This document shows positions 21,490 through 29,500 of a stretch of 64,000 nt of DNA, in pieces. The DNA is from Pelagibacteraceae bacterium (lineage in GTDB: Bacteria; Pseudomonadota; Alphaproteobacteria; Pelagibacterales; Pelagibacteraceae): the NCBI GenBank assembly GCA_008638205.1, contig VTPO01000007.1:1-64000 (forward strand). Direction: 5' to 3'. Positions within the stretch are counted from its first letter, which is position 1. Each line of letters starts with the position of its first letter. The notes under the pieces are model-generated. The model made no database searches and was not told the origin of the DNA. It saw only the letters and a program-made list of their open reading frames with translations. A program made the position numbers and the translations under genes.

Positions 21490-22506
21490 TTGATAGATAA
21501 AAATTGGAAAGAATTAATCAAACCTTCTAAGATTGATATTCAAGCCAGCGAAGATAAAAAATTTGCAAAAATAGTTGTTGAGCCTTTAGAGCGTGGTTTT
21601 GCTTTAACTTTAGGTAATGCATTAAGAAGAGTTCTTCTTTCTTCTATTCAGGGAACAGCAGTTACCGCGATACAAATTGACGGAGTGTTGCATGAGTTTT
21701 CATCAATTAATGGGGTTAGAGAAGACGTTACAGACATAGTTTTAAATATTAAATCCTTGTCTTTAAAATTAAATACAAATGGTCCAAAAAAACTTATTCT
21801 AGATGCAAAAGGACCAGGAGAAATTACCGCAAAAATGATTAATCCAAATCCTGATATTGAGATTTTAAATCCTGATCAGGTTATTTGTAACTTAGATGAG
21901 AATTCAAAAGTGTACATGGAATTTGTCGTTAATACTGGAAAAGGATATGTATCAGCTGACAAAAACAGAGAAAAAGATTCTCCATTAGGTTTAATTCCTA
22001 TTGATTCAGTTTATAGCCCGGTAAAAAGAGTTTCTTACAATGTGTCCAATACAAGAGAAGGTTTGTCTATTGATTATGATAAGCTTACTATGGAAATAGA
22101 AACAAATGGCTCTGTTGCTTCAGATGATTGCTTGGCATTTGCTGCTAGAATTCTTCAAGATCAGTTATCACTATTTGTTAATTTTGATGAACCAAAAGAA
22201 GTTGTGGTTCAGCCAACGCAAAGCGAACCTGAATTTAACAAAAATCTTTTAAGAAGAGTAGATGAACTAGAGCTTTCAGTTCGATCTATGAATTGCTTAA
22301 AAAATGATAACATTATTTATATTGGTGACTTAGTTCAAAAAACAGAAGGTGAAATGCTAAGAACGCCCAATTTTGGTAGAAAATCATTAAATGAAATTAA
22401 AGAGGTAATTTCTGGAATGTCCTTATATTTAGGTATTGAAATTCCCAATTGGCCTCCAGAAAATATTTCAGAACTATCTAAAAAGCTAGAAGACGAGTAC
22501 AAATAA
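21490..22506 (+). CDS. rpoA: RNA polymerase subunit alpha
   Basis: Alpha subunit, which dimerises to assemble RNA polymerase and contacts activators and UP elements through its C-terminal domain. It has 338 residues. N-terminal domain: [24 protein letters not shown]-terminal domain: [17 protein letters not shown] and [15 protein letters not shown]. The start is TTG, supported by AGGAG 6 nt upstream and by the family N-terminus ([17 protein letters not shown]). It sits in the usual rpsK-rpoA-rplQ order; rpsD is not in this operon, as is common in alphaproteobacteria. Confidence 0.98.
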   Translation: MIDKNWKELIKPSKIDIQASEDKKFAKIVVEPLERGFALTLGNALRRVLLSSIQGTAVTAIQIDGVLHEFSSINGVREDVTDIVLNIKSLSLKLNTNGPKKLILDAKGPGEITAKMINPNPDIEILNPDQVICNLDENSKVYMEFVVNTGKGYVSADKNREKDSPLGLIPIDSVYSPVKRVSYNVSNTREGLSIDYDKLTMEIETNGSVASDDCLAFAARILQDQLSLFVNFDEPKEVVVQPTQSEPEFNKNLLRRVDELELSVRSMNCLKNDNIIYIGDLVQKTEGEMLRTPNFGRKSLNEIKEVISGMSLYLGIEIPNWPPENISELSKKLEDEYK

Positions 22507-22509
22507 ATT

Positions 22510-22983
22510 ATGAGACACGGTCACGGACATAGAAAGCTAAATAGAACTTCTGAGCATAGAAAAGCTATGTTTCAAAATATGATAAACTCATTAATCAAAC
22601 ATGAGCAAATCAAAACCACAGTTCCAAAAGCTAAAGAGTTAAAACCCATTATTGATAAAGTTATTACTATTGGTAAAAAAAACACTTTATCCTCAAAGAA
22701 AATTTTATTTTCTAAGCTGCAGGATAAAAGTTCTGTAACTAAATTGACAACTATTTTGTCCAAAAGATATGAAAAGAGAAATGGTGGTTATTCGAGAGTT
22801 GTAAAATCTGGTTTTCGTTTTGGAGACAATGCTCCAACTGCTTATATAGAATTGGTTGATAAAGATTTTAATGCTAAGGGACAAGATTCTGGCCCTGTTC
22901 AAAAAAAAACTGATAATAAAAATGAACAAGAGTCTAAAAATCCAGTAGTAGAAAGCAAAGACACCAAACTAACTAAAAAATAA
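22510..22983 (+). CDS. rplQ: 50S ribosomal protein L17 with polar C-terminal tail
   Basis: L17 lies near the tunnel exit. The conserved start [20 protein letters not shown] and the core ([35 protein letters not shown]) occupy about 120 residues. A tail of about 37 polar residues, rich in Lys, Asn, Asp and Glu, brings it to 157. The stop overlaps the crcB start by one base, so this ribosomal operon continues into crcB and the pseudouridine synthase gene. Confidence 0.97.
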   Translation: MRHGHGHRKLNRTSEHRKAMFQNMINSLIKHEQIKTTVPKAKELKPIIDKVITIGKKNTLSSKKILFSKLQDKSSVTKLTTILSKRYEKRNGGYSRVVKSGFRFGDNAPTAYIELVDKDFNAKGQDSGPVQKKTDNKNEQESKNPVVESKDTKLTKK

Positions 22984-23354
22984 TGAAACTCTATCTGCTA
23001 GTTGCTTTATTTGGAGCAGCTGGAAGTGTATTGAGATATTCTCTCTATCTAATTACCCCCAGATTTTTTTATCTAAACTTTCCTATCAGCACAGTCTTGG
23101 TGAACTTGTTAGGTTCTTTTTTTATAGGCGCTTGCATTTCATTGTTTGATAAAAGTATTATTACTGAAAATACTAGAATTTATATTGCAATAGGTCTGTT
23201 AGGGGGATTCACAACTTTTTCTACATTTTCTATGGATTTATTTAATTTATTAAACAAATCACTTTATATAGAAATGATTAGTTACTTGGTGCTTTCAGTT
23301 TTTGGTGGTTTACTTTTGTTCCTTGCTGGGTACAAAATTGTTAGTTTTTTTTAA
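22983..23354 (+). CDS. crcB: fluoride channel/exporter CrcB (Fluc)
   Basis: Small membrane channel that lets toxic fluoride leave the cell. It has 123 residues with four hydrophobic segments. The family marks are GAAGSVLRYSL near the N-terminus, NLLGSFFIG in segment 2, and the GGFTTFSTFS motif with the break and polar track residues. It works as a dimer; only one copy is seen, consistent with a homodimer. It overlaps rplQ and the next gene by one base each. No fluoride riboswitch can lie upstream because there is no untranslated space. Confidence 0.95.
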   Translation: MKLYLLVALFGAAGSVLRYSLYLITPRFFYLNFPISTVLVNLLGSFFIGACISLFDKSIITENTRIYIAIGLLGGFTTFSTFSMDLFNLLNKSLYIEMISYLVLSVFGGLLLFLAGYKIVSFF

Positions 23355-24247
23355 TGAAATTTAATGAAAAATTCACTGTAGATAAAAACTATGCGAACAC
23401 CAGAATAGATAGGTGGTTAAAATTAAACACCCAAAAATTCCCTCAATCCTTTGTTGAAAAATTACTGCGCTCTGGAAAAATTAAAGTAAATAATAAAAAA
23501 ATTAAAAGTTCTTATAAGCTTCAATTAGAAGATGAGATTTTTCTTCAATTTAGTTATGAAGAAAAAAAAGAAAATGAAAAATTTTCATACAGCGCCAATC
23601 TCAAAGAATACAAAGAAATTAGAAACAATATAATCTTTGAAAATCACGATTATTTAATTTTAAATAAACCATCTGGTATTTCAGTCCAGTCTGGAACTAA
23701 GTCTCCAAAAAATTTAATTGATATATTGAATAAATTTAGTGAAGATAAAAAATTTTATTTAGTTCACAGAATTGACAAAGAAACCTCTGGTATTATTGTA
23801 TTTGCATGTAATAGATTATTTGCACAGACTTTGTCTGAGCAATTTAGAAATAAAGAAGTAAAAAAAAGTTACTTAGCTATTTTGTACGGATCCATTCCTC
23901 TCAATGAAGGAACTCTAAATCATGATTTGGTTTTTAAAGTAAAGAATCAATTGAAAACTTTTAAAGCAGAAACAGATTTTTCCGTACTGTCTAAAAATAA
24001 AGATTTTTCTTATGTTGAGGCAACACCCATTACCGGTAGAAAACATCAAATTAGGCAGCAATTTTTTAAAGTTAATCATCCTATAGTGGGCGATGGAAAA
24101 TATAAAATTCCTCATTATGTAAATAAAGATAAGTTTTTAATGTTACATAGTTATAAAATTACCTTTTATGACAAAGGTAAGGAAAAAACATTTAAGATTG
24201 AACCTCCTAAAGAGTTTAAAAATTTTTTAAAAAAATCTAATCTGTAA
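23354..24247 (+). CDS. rluC: 23S rRNA pseudouridine synthase, RluC/RluD family
   Basis: Converts uridines in 23S rRNA to pseudouridine. It has 297 residues: an N-terminal S4 RNA-binding domain (about 15-70), then the catalytic domain with VHRIDKETSGIIVFA, where the Asp is catalytic. The GRKHQIRQQF block near residue 230 is also typical. The crcB neighbour and N-terminal sequence favour RluC, but RluD specificity cannot be excluded by eye. Its 3' end overlaps the convergent lipB by 11 nt. Confidence 0.9.
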   Translation: MKFNEKFTVDKNYANTRIDRWLKLNTQKFPQSFVEKLLRSGKIKVNNKKIKSSYKLQLEDEIFLQFSYEEKKENEKFSYSANLKEYKEIRNNIIFENHDYLILNKPSGISVQSGTKSPKNLIDILNKFSEDKKFYLVHRIDKETSGIIVFACNRLFAQTLSEQFRNKEVKKSYLAILYGSIPLNEGTLNHDLVFKVKNQLKTFKAETDFSVLSKNKDFSYVEATPITGRKHQIRQQFFKVNHPIVGDGKYKIPHYVNKDKFLMLHSYKITFYDKGKEKTFKIEPPKEFKNFLKKSNL

Positions 24248-24857
24248 ATATTTCTTTAAAAGACGAAATAATAGTTTCATCTAGTGATTTTGGTATTTTT
24301 TTTATTTCCAACCAATTTATTATTCCTCTATTAGAAATGCCACATGGGATTATTCCGCTATAATTTTTTTTATTAACATCTAAGTTCAGAGCAAATCCAT
24401 GGTATGCAATCCATTTTTTAACTTTCAAACCTATAGCAGCAATTTTGTATTCCTTGTTGTCTTTATGGATCCATATCCCAATATTTTTTGAATCGGCATG
24501 AGCTTTAATGTAGTGTTTATTTAATATTAAAATTATCCAATCTTCAATTTTCCTTACAAGTTTTCTAATCTCTTTTCCTCTATGGTTCATATCTAAAACA
24601 AAATAAACAATTTTCTGACCAGATCCATGATATGTCCATTTGCCCCCTCTGTTAGTTTTTAAAATAGGAAATTTTTTTTTATCTAACAGCTCACTATCTT
24701 TGCCGCTCGTTCCACAGGTATAAATATCTTTATGTTCAAGTATCCATATCAATTCACTTTTTTCTTTACGATGAACTTGCAAGATTCTTTGTTCTAGCTC
24801 TTCAATTGCTTTTTGATAATCGACTGGTTTTTTACTGATTTTTATTTCAATATTCAT
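24237..24857 (-). CDS. lipB: octanoyl-ACP:protein octanoyltransferase LipB
   Basis: Transfers octanoate from acyl carrier protein to lipoyl domains, the first step of lipoate synthesis; lipA is not in this window. It has 206 residues. Motifs are RGGKWTYHGSGQ, KIAAIGLKVKKWIAYHGFALN with the catalytic lysine, and IIPCGI with the catalytic cysteine. It is a single gene between rluC (convergent, overlapping 11 nt) and mgtE (divergent, 24 nt away). Confidence 0.95.
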   Translation of the reverse strand: MNIEIKISKKPVDYQKAIEELEQRILQVHRKEKSELIWILEHKDIYTCGTSGKDSELLDKKKFPILKTNRGGKWTYHGSGQKIVYFVLDMNHRGKEIRKLVRKIEDWIILILNKHYIKAHADSKNIGIWIHKDNKEYKIAAIGLKVKKWIAYHGFALNLDVNKKNYSGIIPCGISNRGIINWLEIKKIPKSLDETIISSFKEIFTD

Positions 24858-24881
24858 TATAAACGAAAGTACTTTATTATT

Positions 24882-26264
24882 ATGGAAAACAATAACGAAA
24901 TCAAATCTAAAAAAATAGAATTTAATATCTCTACTTCTTATTTAGATGACCTTGTTGATAAAATTGATAAAAAAGATTTATCTGCAGTTGATAGTCTTTT
25001 AGCTAAATTGCACCCTTCTGATATTGCAGAAGTGATATCCAATCTCCCTGAAAAAAAAAGATTTGAATTAATTGCTTTAGAAAACTTTAAAATCAATCCT
25101 CATGTTATAGTTGAACTTACAGATGAACTTCAAAAAGATATTTTAGAAAAAATATCATCTGATAGGATAGTTAAAATAGTAAATAGTCTAGAATCTGATA
25201 ACGCTTTACAAATTATTGAAAACTTAACAGATGAAAAAAAAGACAGAGTCCTTACCAAAATACCTATTGAAGACAAAAACCTATTTGAAGAAACTCTCAG
25301 TACTTATCCAGAAAATTCTGCAGCTAGAATTATGCAAAGAGAGTTTGCAGCAATTCCACAAGATTGGTCTGTAGGACAGACCATCGATTATTTAAGAGAA
25401 ACTAATGAGCTACCCAAAGAATTTTTGGAAATATTTATTATTAATGAATTGAATATTCCTGTCGGGTCAGTTCCTTCATCAAGAGTGCTAAGAACTTCAA
25501 GGGAGGTCAAAATGAATTCTATTATGAATAGTAATAAGTTTTTAATTCCTGCGGAAATGGATCAGGAACAGGTTGCTTATAACTTTGAGCAATATAATCT
25601 TTTTTCTGCTGGTGTTGTGGATAGTAATCATAAGCTCATAGGTATGATCACAGGAGACGATATTGTAACTATTATAAAAGAAGAAGCTGAAGAAGATACT
25701 TTAAGATTAGCTGGTGTAAGTGATGAAGAAATATCCGATACAGCATTTAGTATCACCAAAAAAAGATTTGTATGGCTTGCAATTAATTTATTAACAGCAA
25801 TACTTGCATCTACTGTCATAAGTCTTTTTAATGCCAGTATAGAAAAAGTTGTAGCATTGGCCATATTAATGCCAATTGTTGCATCCATGGGTGGCAATGC
25901 TGGAACACAAACTTTAACCGTTACAGTACGTTTAATTGCAACTAAAGAACTTATAGCCTCGAATGTTTCTAAAATTATTTCCAAAGAATTCCTAGTAGGA
26001 CTATTTAACGGCTTAATTTTTGCCGTGATTACCGGAGTAGCAATATATATATGGTTTCGTGATATTCATCTTTCATTATTAATTGCAGTAGCCATGACTA
26101 TAAATATGACCGCCGCTGGTTTCTTTGGCATAGTTGTTCCTATTACATTAAATAAATTTAAAATAGACCCAGCTATATCATCCAGTGTATTTGTTACGAC
26201 AGTAACAGATGTATTTGGTTTTTTGTCTTTTTTAGGATTGGCAAGTTATTTTCTTCAATTTTAA
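24882..26264 (+). CDS. mgtE: magnesium transporter MgtE
   Basis: Mg2+-gated magnesium channel of the inner membrane. The start is placed at 24882, giving 460 residues. The upstream in-frame ATG at 24813 would add 23 residues and reach back into lipB, and the sequence from MENNNE onward matches the usual length. Order: N-terminal helical domain (about 20-150), CBS pair (about 155-280; GVVDSNHKLIGMITGDDIV), and five membrane helices with the signature PIVASMGGNAGTQTLTVTVR. It ends with a 4-nt overlap with convergent panC. Confidence 0.95.
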   Translation: MENNNEIKSKKIEFNISTSYLDDLVDKIDKKDLSAVDSLLAKLHPSDIAEVISNLPEKKRFELIALENFKINPHVIVELTDELQKDILEKISSDRIVKIVNSLESDNALQIIENLTDEKKDRVLTKIPIEDKNLFEETLSTYPENSAARIMQREFAAIPQDWSVGQTIDYLRETNELPKEFLEIFIINELNIPVGSVPSSRVLRTSREVKMNSIMNSNKFLIPAEMDQEQVAYNFEQYNLFSAGVVDSNHKLIGMITGDDIVTIIKEEAEEDTLRLAGVSDEEISDTAFSITKKRFVWLAINLLTAILASTVISLFNASIEKVVALAILMPIVASMGGNAGTQTLTVTVRLIATKELIASNVSKIISKEFLVGLFNGLIFAVITGVAIYIWFRDIHLSLLIAVAMTINMTAAGFFGIVVPITLNKFKIDPAISSSVFVTTVTDVFGFLSFLGLASYFLQF

Positions 26265-27055
26265 AGATTATCTATTAAACGAACACCATTTAAATAATAA
26301 GCTATAAATATATTTGTATTAGAGCTGATTTTTTTTACCTCTTTAAAATTCAAAAGATTAATAAGTTTAATATAGTCAATTTTTTTAACTCCTATTTTTC
26401 TAAGTTCAGACCTGACAAGTGAAAGCTTACCACCATTTTTTTTATATAGTTTTAAAAAACGGTAAACTTTACCGACAACTAACAATGCATCATTGCTTAA
26501 CAAGAGATTTCTAGAAGAAAGCGCACCTCCATTTTTCATTCTAATTGTTTTGCATGCAACAATAGAGCATTTAATCTTATTTAATTTTATTAAATTTTTT
26601 ATTAAATTTAATTGTTGATAGTCTTTTTTCCCCATATAAATTTTAGAACATTTTACAATAGAGAGAAACTTGGACATAACTGCTAGAACTCCATTTAAGT
26701 GACCTTTTCTAAATTTTTCCTCCATAATATTATTAATTTTAGGTGTAAGAATTTTTTTATCATTCCAACGATAAATCTCTTGGGTATTGGGAATAAATAC
26801 GTAATCTACTTTTAGTTTTTTACAAATGGACAGATCATTTTGGAGATTATTTGGATATGTTATAAAATCTTTTTTCTTATTAAATTGCTTGGGATTGACA
26901 AAAATACTCACAATAGTTTTTTTTGATTTTTCTTTGCTTTTTTTAATGAGGGATATGTGACCTTGGTGCAACGCACCCATCGTTGGAACAAAGCCTATAT
27001 CTTTGTGTTTAATGGATATACTGTGAATTAAATTGGATTTTTTTATAATTTTCAT
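26261..27055 (-). CDS. panC: pantothenate synthetase
   Basis: Ligates pantoate and beta-alanine with ATP to form pantothenate, precursor of coenzyme A. It has 264 residues, slightly short for the family (about 280). The nucleotide-binding VPTMGALHQGH is at 23-33, and MGKKDYQQLNLIKNL and the KNGGALSSRN version of the SSRN motif are clear. panB and panD are not nearby. Divergent from galU with a 27-bp intergenic region; convergent overlap with mgtE. Confidence 0.95.
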   Translation of the reverse strand: MKIIKKSNLIHSISIKHKDIGFVPTMGALHQGHISLIKKSKEKSKKTIVSIFVNPKQFNKKKDFITYPNNLQNDLSICKKLKVDYVFIPNTQEIYRWNDKKILTPKINNIMEEKFRKGHLNGVLAVMSKFLSIVKCSKIYMGKKDYQQLNLIKNLIKLNKIKCSIVACKTIRMKNGGALSSRNLLLSNDALLVVGKVYRFLKLYKKNGGKLSLVRSELRKIGVKKIDYIKLINLLNFKEVKKISSNTNIFIAYYLNGVRLIDNL

Positions 27056-27065
27056 TTATTACTTT

Positions 27066-27073
27066 TTTATAAT
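27066..27073. promoter_or_regulatory. shared palindromic -10 element between panC and galU
   Basis: The 27-bp gap between the divergent genes contains TATAAT (27068-27073, plus strand), embedded in the palindrome TTATAA (27067-27072). Read on the minus strand it gives TATAAA. Start sites 7 nt beyond would fall near 27080 (galU ATG at 27083) and near 27059 (panC ATG at 27055). No good -35 is seen for either direction. Both mRNAs would be leaderless or nearly so. Confidence 0.45.
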
Positions 27074-27082
27074 TTTTTATTT

Positions 27083-27889
27083 ATGATCACTCAAGCAATT
27101 ATACCACTAGCAGGTCTTGGAACAAGGATGTTACCTTTAACCAAAGCTTTCCCCAAAGAGCTTTGGCCTTTAGGAAAAACATCTATTTTGGAAAGAGTTT
27201 TAAAAGAATGTGATGAAGCGGGCATTAAAGAAGTGTTTTTAGTAATTTCAAAACGAAAAAGTATTATAAAAAAATACTTTGATAATGATCACGAACTAGA
27301 AAATAAAATCTTAAATAATAAAAAAGCAATTAAAAAAATAAATATTCTTAAAAAGTATCAAAAAAAGATAAAATTTGTTTATCAAAATTCTGCTAAAGGA
27401 TTGGGTGATGCAGTAAATGTGTGTCGTAAAAAAATAAAATCAGATCATTTTTTACTAATTTTACCCGATGACATAATAATTAAGAAGAATTGTAGCCGTG
27501 AATTAGTTAGCATACACAAAGCTAACAAGTCATCAGTTGTTGCGACCAAGATTGTTCAGAAAAAAGACGTTGATAGGTATGGAATTTTAGGTTTCTCAAA
27601 AAAAAACAAGAGTATACTCGATATTAATAAATTTGTTGAAAAACCTAAAATTTCTCTAGCACCTTCAAAATACGCTATTATTGGCAGGTATATTTTAAGT
27701 AAAAAAATATTTAAGTTTCTAAATAAAAGCAAAAAAGGTAAACATGGAGAAGTTCAAATTACCGATGCAATGAATGAGCTCTTGATTAGTGGTGAAAAAT
27801 TTAATGGATCTATTTTTAAAGGATCGTATTTGGACTGTGGAACTATGGATGGTTATATTGAATCATTCAATAAAATAGGTAATTATTAA
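27083..27889 (+). CDS. galU: UTP-glucose-1-phosphate uridylyltransferase
   Basis: Makes UDP-glucose from UTP and glucose 1-phosphate. It has 268 residues. Nucleotide-binding loop AGLGTRMLPLTKAFPKE (10-26), AKGLGDAVN, LPDDII, RYGILGFS, GEVQITDAMNEL and DCGTMDGY match GalU in order. The loop after PKE reads LWPLG, where most GalU proteins have MLP, a small deviation. Pairing with ugd 2 nt downstream supports UDP-glucose as the product, feeding UDP-glucuronate for envelope polysaccharides. Confidence 0.9.
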   Translation: MITQAIIPLAGLGTRMLPLTKAFPKELWPLGKTSILERVLKECDEAGIKEVFLVISKRKSIIKKYFDNDHELENKILNNKKAIKKINILKKYQKKIKFVYQNSAKGLGDAVNVCRKKIKSDHFLLILPDDIIIKKNCSRELVSIHKANKSSVVATKIVQKKDVDRYGILGFSKKNKSILDINKFVEKPKISLAPSKYAIIGRYILSKKIFKFLNKSKKGKHGEVQITDAMNELLISGEKFNGSIFKGSYLDCGTMDGYIESFNKIGNY

Positions 27890-27891
27890 CC

Positions 27892-29202
27892 ATGAAAATT
27901 TGTTTTATTGGAACAGGCTATGTAGGTTTAGTGTCCGGAGTTTTATTCTCTGATTTCGGGAATACAGTTTATTGTGTAGATAATAATAAAAAAAAAATAA
28001 AAGATTTAGAAAACAATATACTTCCAATTTACGAACCGGGGCTAGATGAAATTGTTAATAAAAATTTTAATGCAAAAAGACTTATTTTTACAACTAATAT
28101 CGACAAAGCTATACAAAACTCAGACATTATTTTTATCGCTGTAGGCACTCCGTCGGAAAAAAATGGTCAATCAGCTGATTTATCTAATGTATTTAAAGTT
28201 GCAAAAACTATTTCGAAAAATCTTAATAAACATAAAATTATAATTACAAAATCTACTGTGCCTCTTGGAACAGGAGATAGGATCGAAAAAATTTTAAGTA
28301 AACATAATCCGAGCAGTAAGTTTGATATAGTTTCAAATCCAGAATTTTTAAGAGAAGGGGAGGCTCTCAGAGATTTTAGATACCCCGACAGAGTAGTAAT
28401 TGGAACTAATAATTCAAAAAAAATTTCACCTATACTAAAAAAGCTATATGACCCAATTATAAAAAAAGGCGCTAAGTTTATTGTTGTCTCGCGTAAAGCT
28501 GCTGAATTGATAAAGTATGCAGCTAATGCTTTTTTAGCTACTAAAATTACTTTTATTAACGAGATTGCTAATCTTTGTGAGGAAACAGGAATCAATGTTG
28601 ATGATATTGCTGAGGGTATAGGTACCGATCAAAGAATCGGATCTCGTTTTTTAAGGGCTGGTCCAGCCTATGGAGGCTCCTGTTTTCCTAAAGATACAAA
28701 AGCTTTAGCAAAGACTTCTGATGACTTTAAAGTAAACCTGAGTTTAGTAAAAAACGTAATACGATCCAATGGAAATCGTAACAATTTAATTACTCAAAAA
28801 ATTTTAAAAATTGCCAAACAAAATCATCTTAAAAAAATCGGTTTTTTAGGTGTAACTTTTAAAGCCAATACAGATGATATGAGAGATTCATCAAGCCTGT
28901 TTATTATTCCTAAGCTTTTAAAGAATAATTTAAAAATTAGTTATTATGAACCAACGGGCAGTAAAAGTGTTCTGTCTAAGTACAAAAAAATTAAATACTG
29001 CATTAATCAAAAAGAGTTAATCACAAACTGTGATTTTGTTATTATTCATAGTGATTGGGACGAATTTAAAAATATTGATTTTAACAAAGTGAGTAAAAAC
29101 AAAAAACTATCTATTTGTGATTTAAGGAATTTGTATCATCCTGATGAATTTAAAAATAAAAAAATAAAATATTATTCTATAGGCCGTCCTTTTCATGGGT
29201 AA
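27892..29202 (+). CDS. ugd: UDP-glucose 6-dehydrogenase
   Basis: Oxidises UDP-glucose to UDP-glucuronate with two NAD+. It has 436 residues: N-terminal Rossmann GTGYVGLVSGVLFSDFG, SNPEFLREGEA, and the catalytic-cysteine block GPAYGGSCFPKDTKAL at about residue 260, then the UDP-binding C-domain with GVTFKANTDDMRDSS. It follows galU directly and takes its product. It overlaps clpS by 8 nt. Confidence 0.95.
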   Translation: MKICFIGTGYVGLVSGVLFSDFGNTVYCVDNNKKKIKDLENNILPIYEPGLDEIVNKNFNAKRLIFTTNIDKAIQNSDIIFIAVGTPSEKNGQSADLSNVFKVAKTISKNLNKHKIIITKSTVPLGTGDRIEKILSKHNPSSKFDIVSNPEFLREGEALRDFRYPDRVVIGTNNSKKISPILKKLYDPIIKKGAKFIVVSRKAAELIKYAANAFLATKITFINEIANLCEETGINVDDIAEGIGTDQRIGSRFLRAGPAYGGSCFPKDTKALAKTSDDFKVNLSLVKNVIRSNGNRNNLITQKILKIAKQNHLKKIGFLGVTFKANTDDMRDSSSLFIIPKLLKNNLKISYYEPTGSKSVLSKYKKIKYCINQKELITNCDFVIIHSDWDEFKNIDFNKVSKNKKLSICDLRNLYHPDEFKNKKIKYYSIGRPFHG

Positions 29203-29500
29203 ATCCTTAACGGTCATAAGAAAAACAAAATTATCCACAAGAACTACCAAACCACCTTATTACAATGTCATTCTATTAAATGATGATTTCACAACTATGG
29301 AATTTGTTATACAAGTTTTAATAATATTTTTTAAAATGACAAACAATAAAGCTAAAAATGTTATGCTAAAAATTCACGAAGAGGGTTCTGCTATTTGCGG
29401 CACATATACAAAAGATATTGCAAAAACCTTAACATCACTAGTTAACAACTATGCTAAACAAAATTTGTTTCCCTTAAAGTGTATAATGGAGGTTAAATAA
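29195..29500 (+). CDS. clpS: ATP-dependent Clp protease adaptor ClpS
   Basis: Adaptor that delivers N-degron substrates to ClpA. It has 101 residues; the flexible N-terminus is followed by YNVILLNDDFTTMEFVIQVL, which forms the hydrophobic pocket and the ClpA contact. The HEEGSAICGTYTKDIA block is also conserved. Position immediately upstream of clpA, as usual, supports the call. Its start lies within the last codons of ugd. Confidence 0.95.
   Translation: MGKSLTVIRKTKLSTRTTKPPYYNVILLNDDFTTMEFVIQVLIIFFKMTNNKAKNVMLKIHEEGSAICGTYTKDIAKTLTSLVNNYAKQNLFPLKCIMEVK

Noticed and set aside
22960-22983. Fluoride riboswitch before crcB
   Set aside because: There is no untranslated space; crcB overlaps rplQ by one base.
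24813-24881. N-terminal extension of MgtE from ATG at 24813
   Set aside because: Reaches into the divergent lipB gene, and the 23 added residues have no counterpart in the family.
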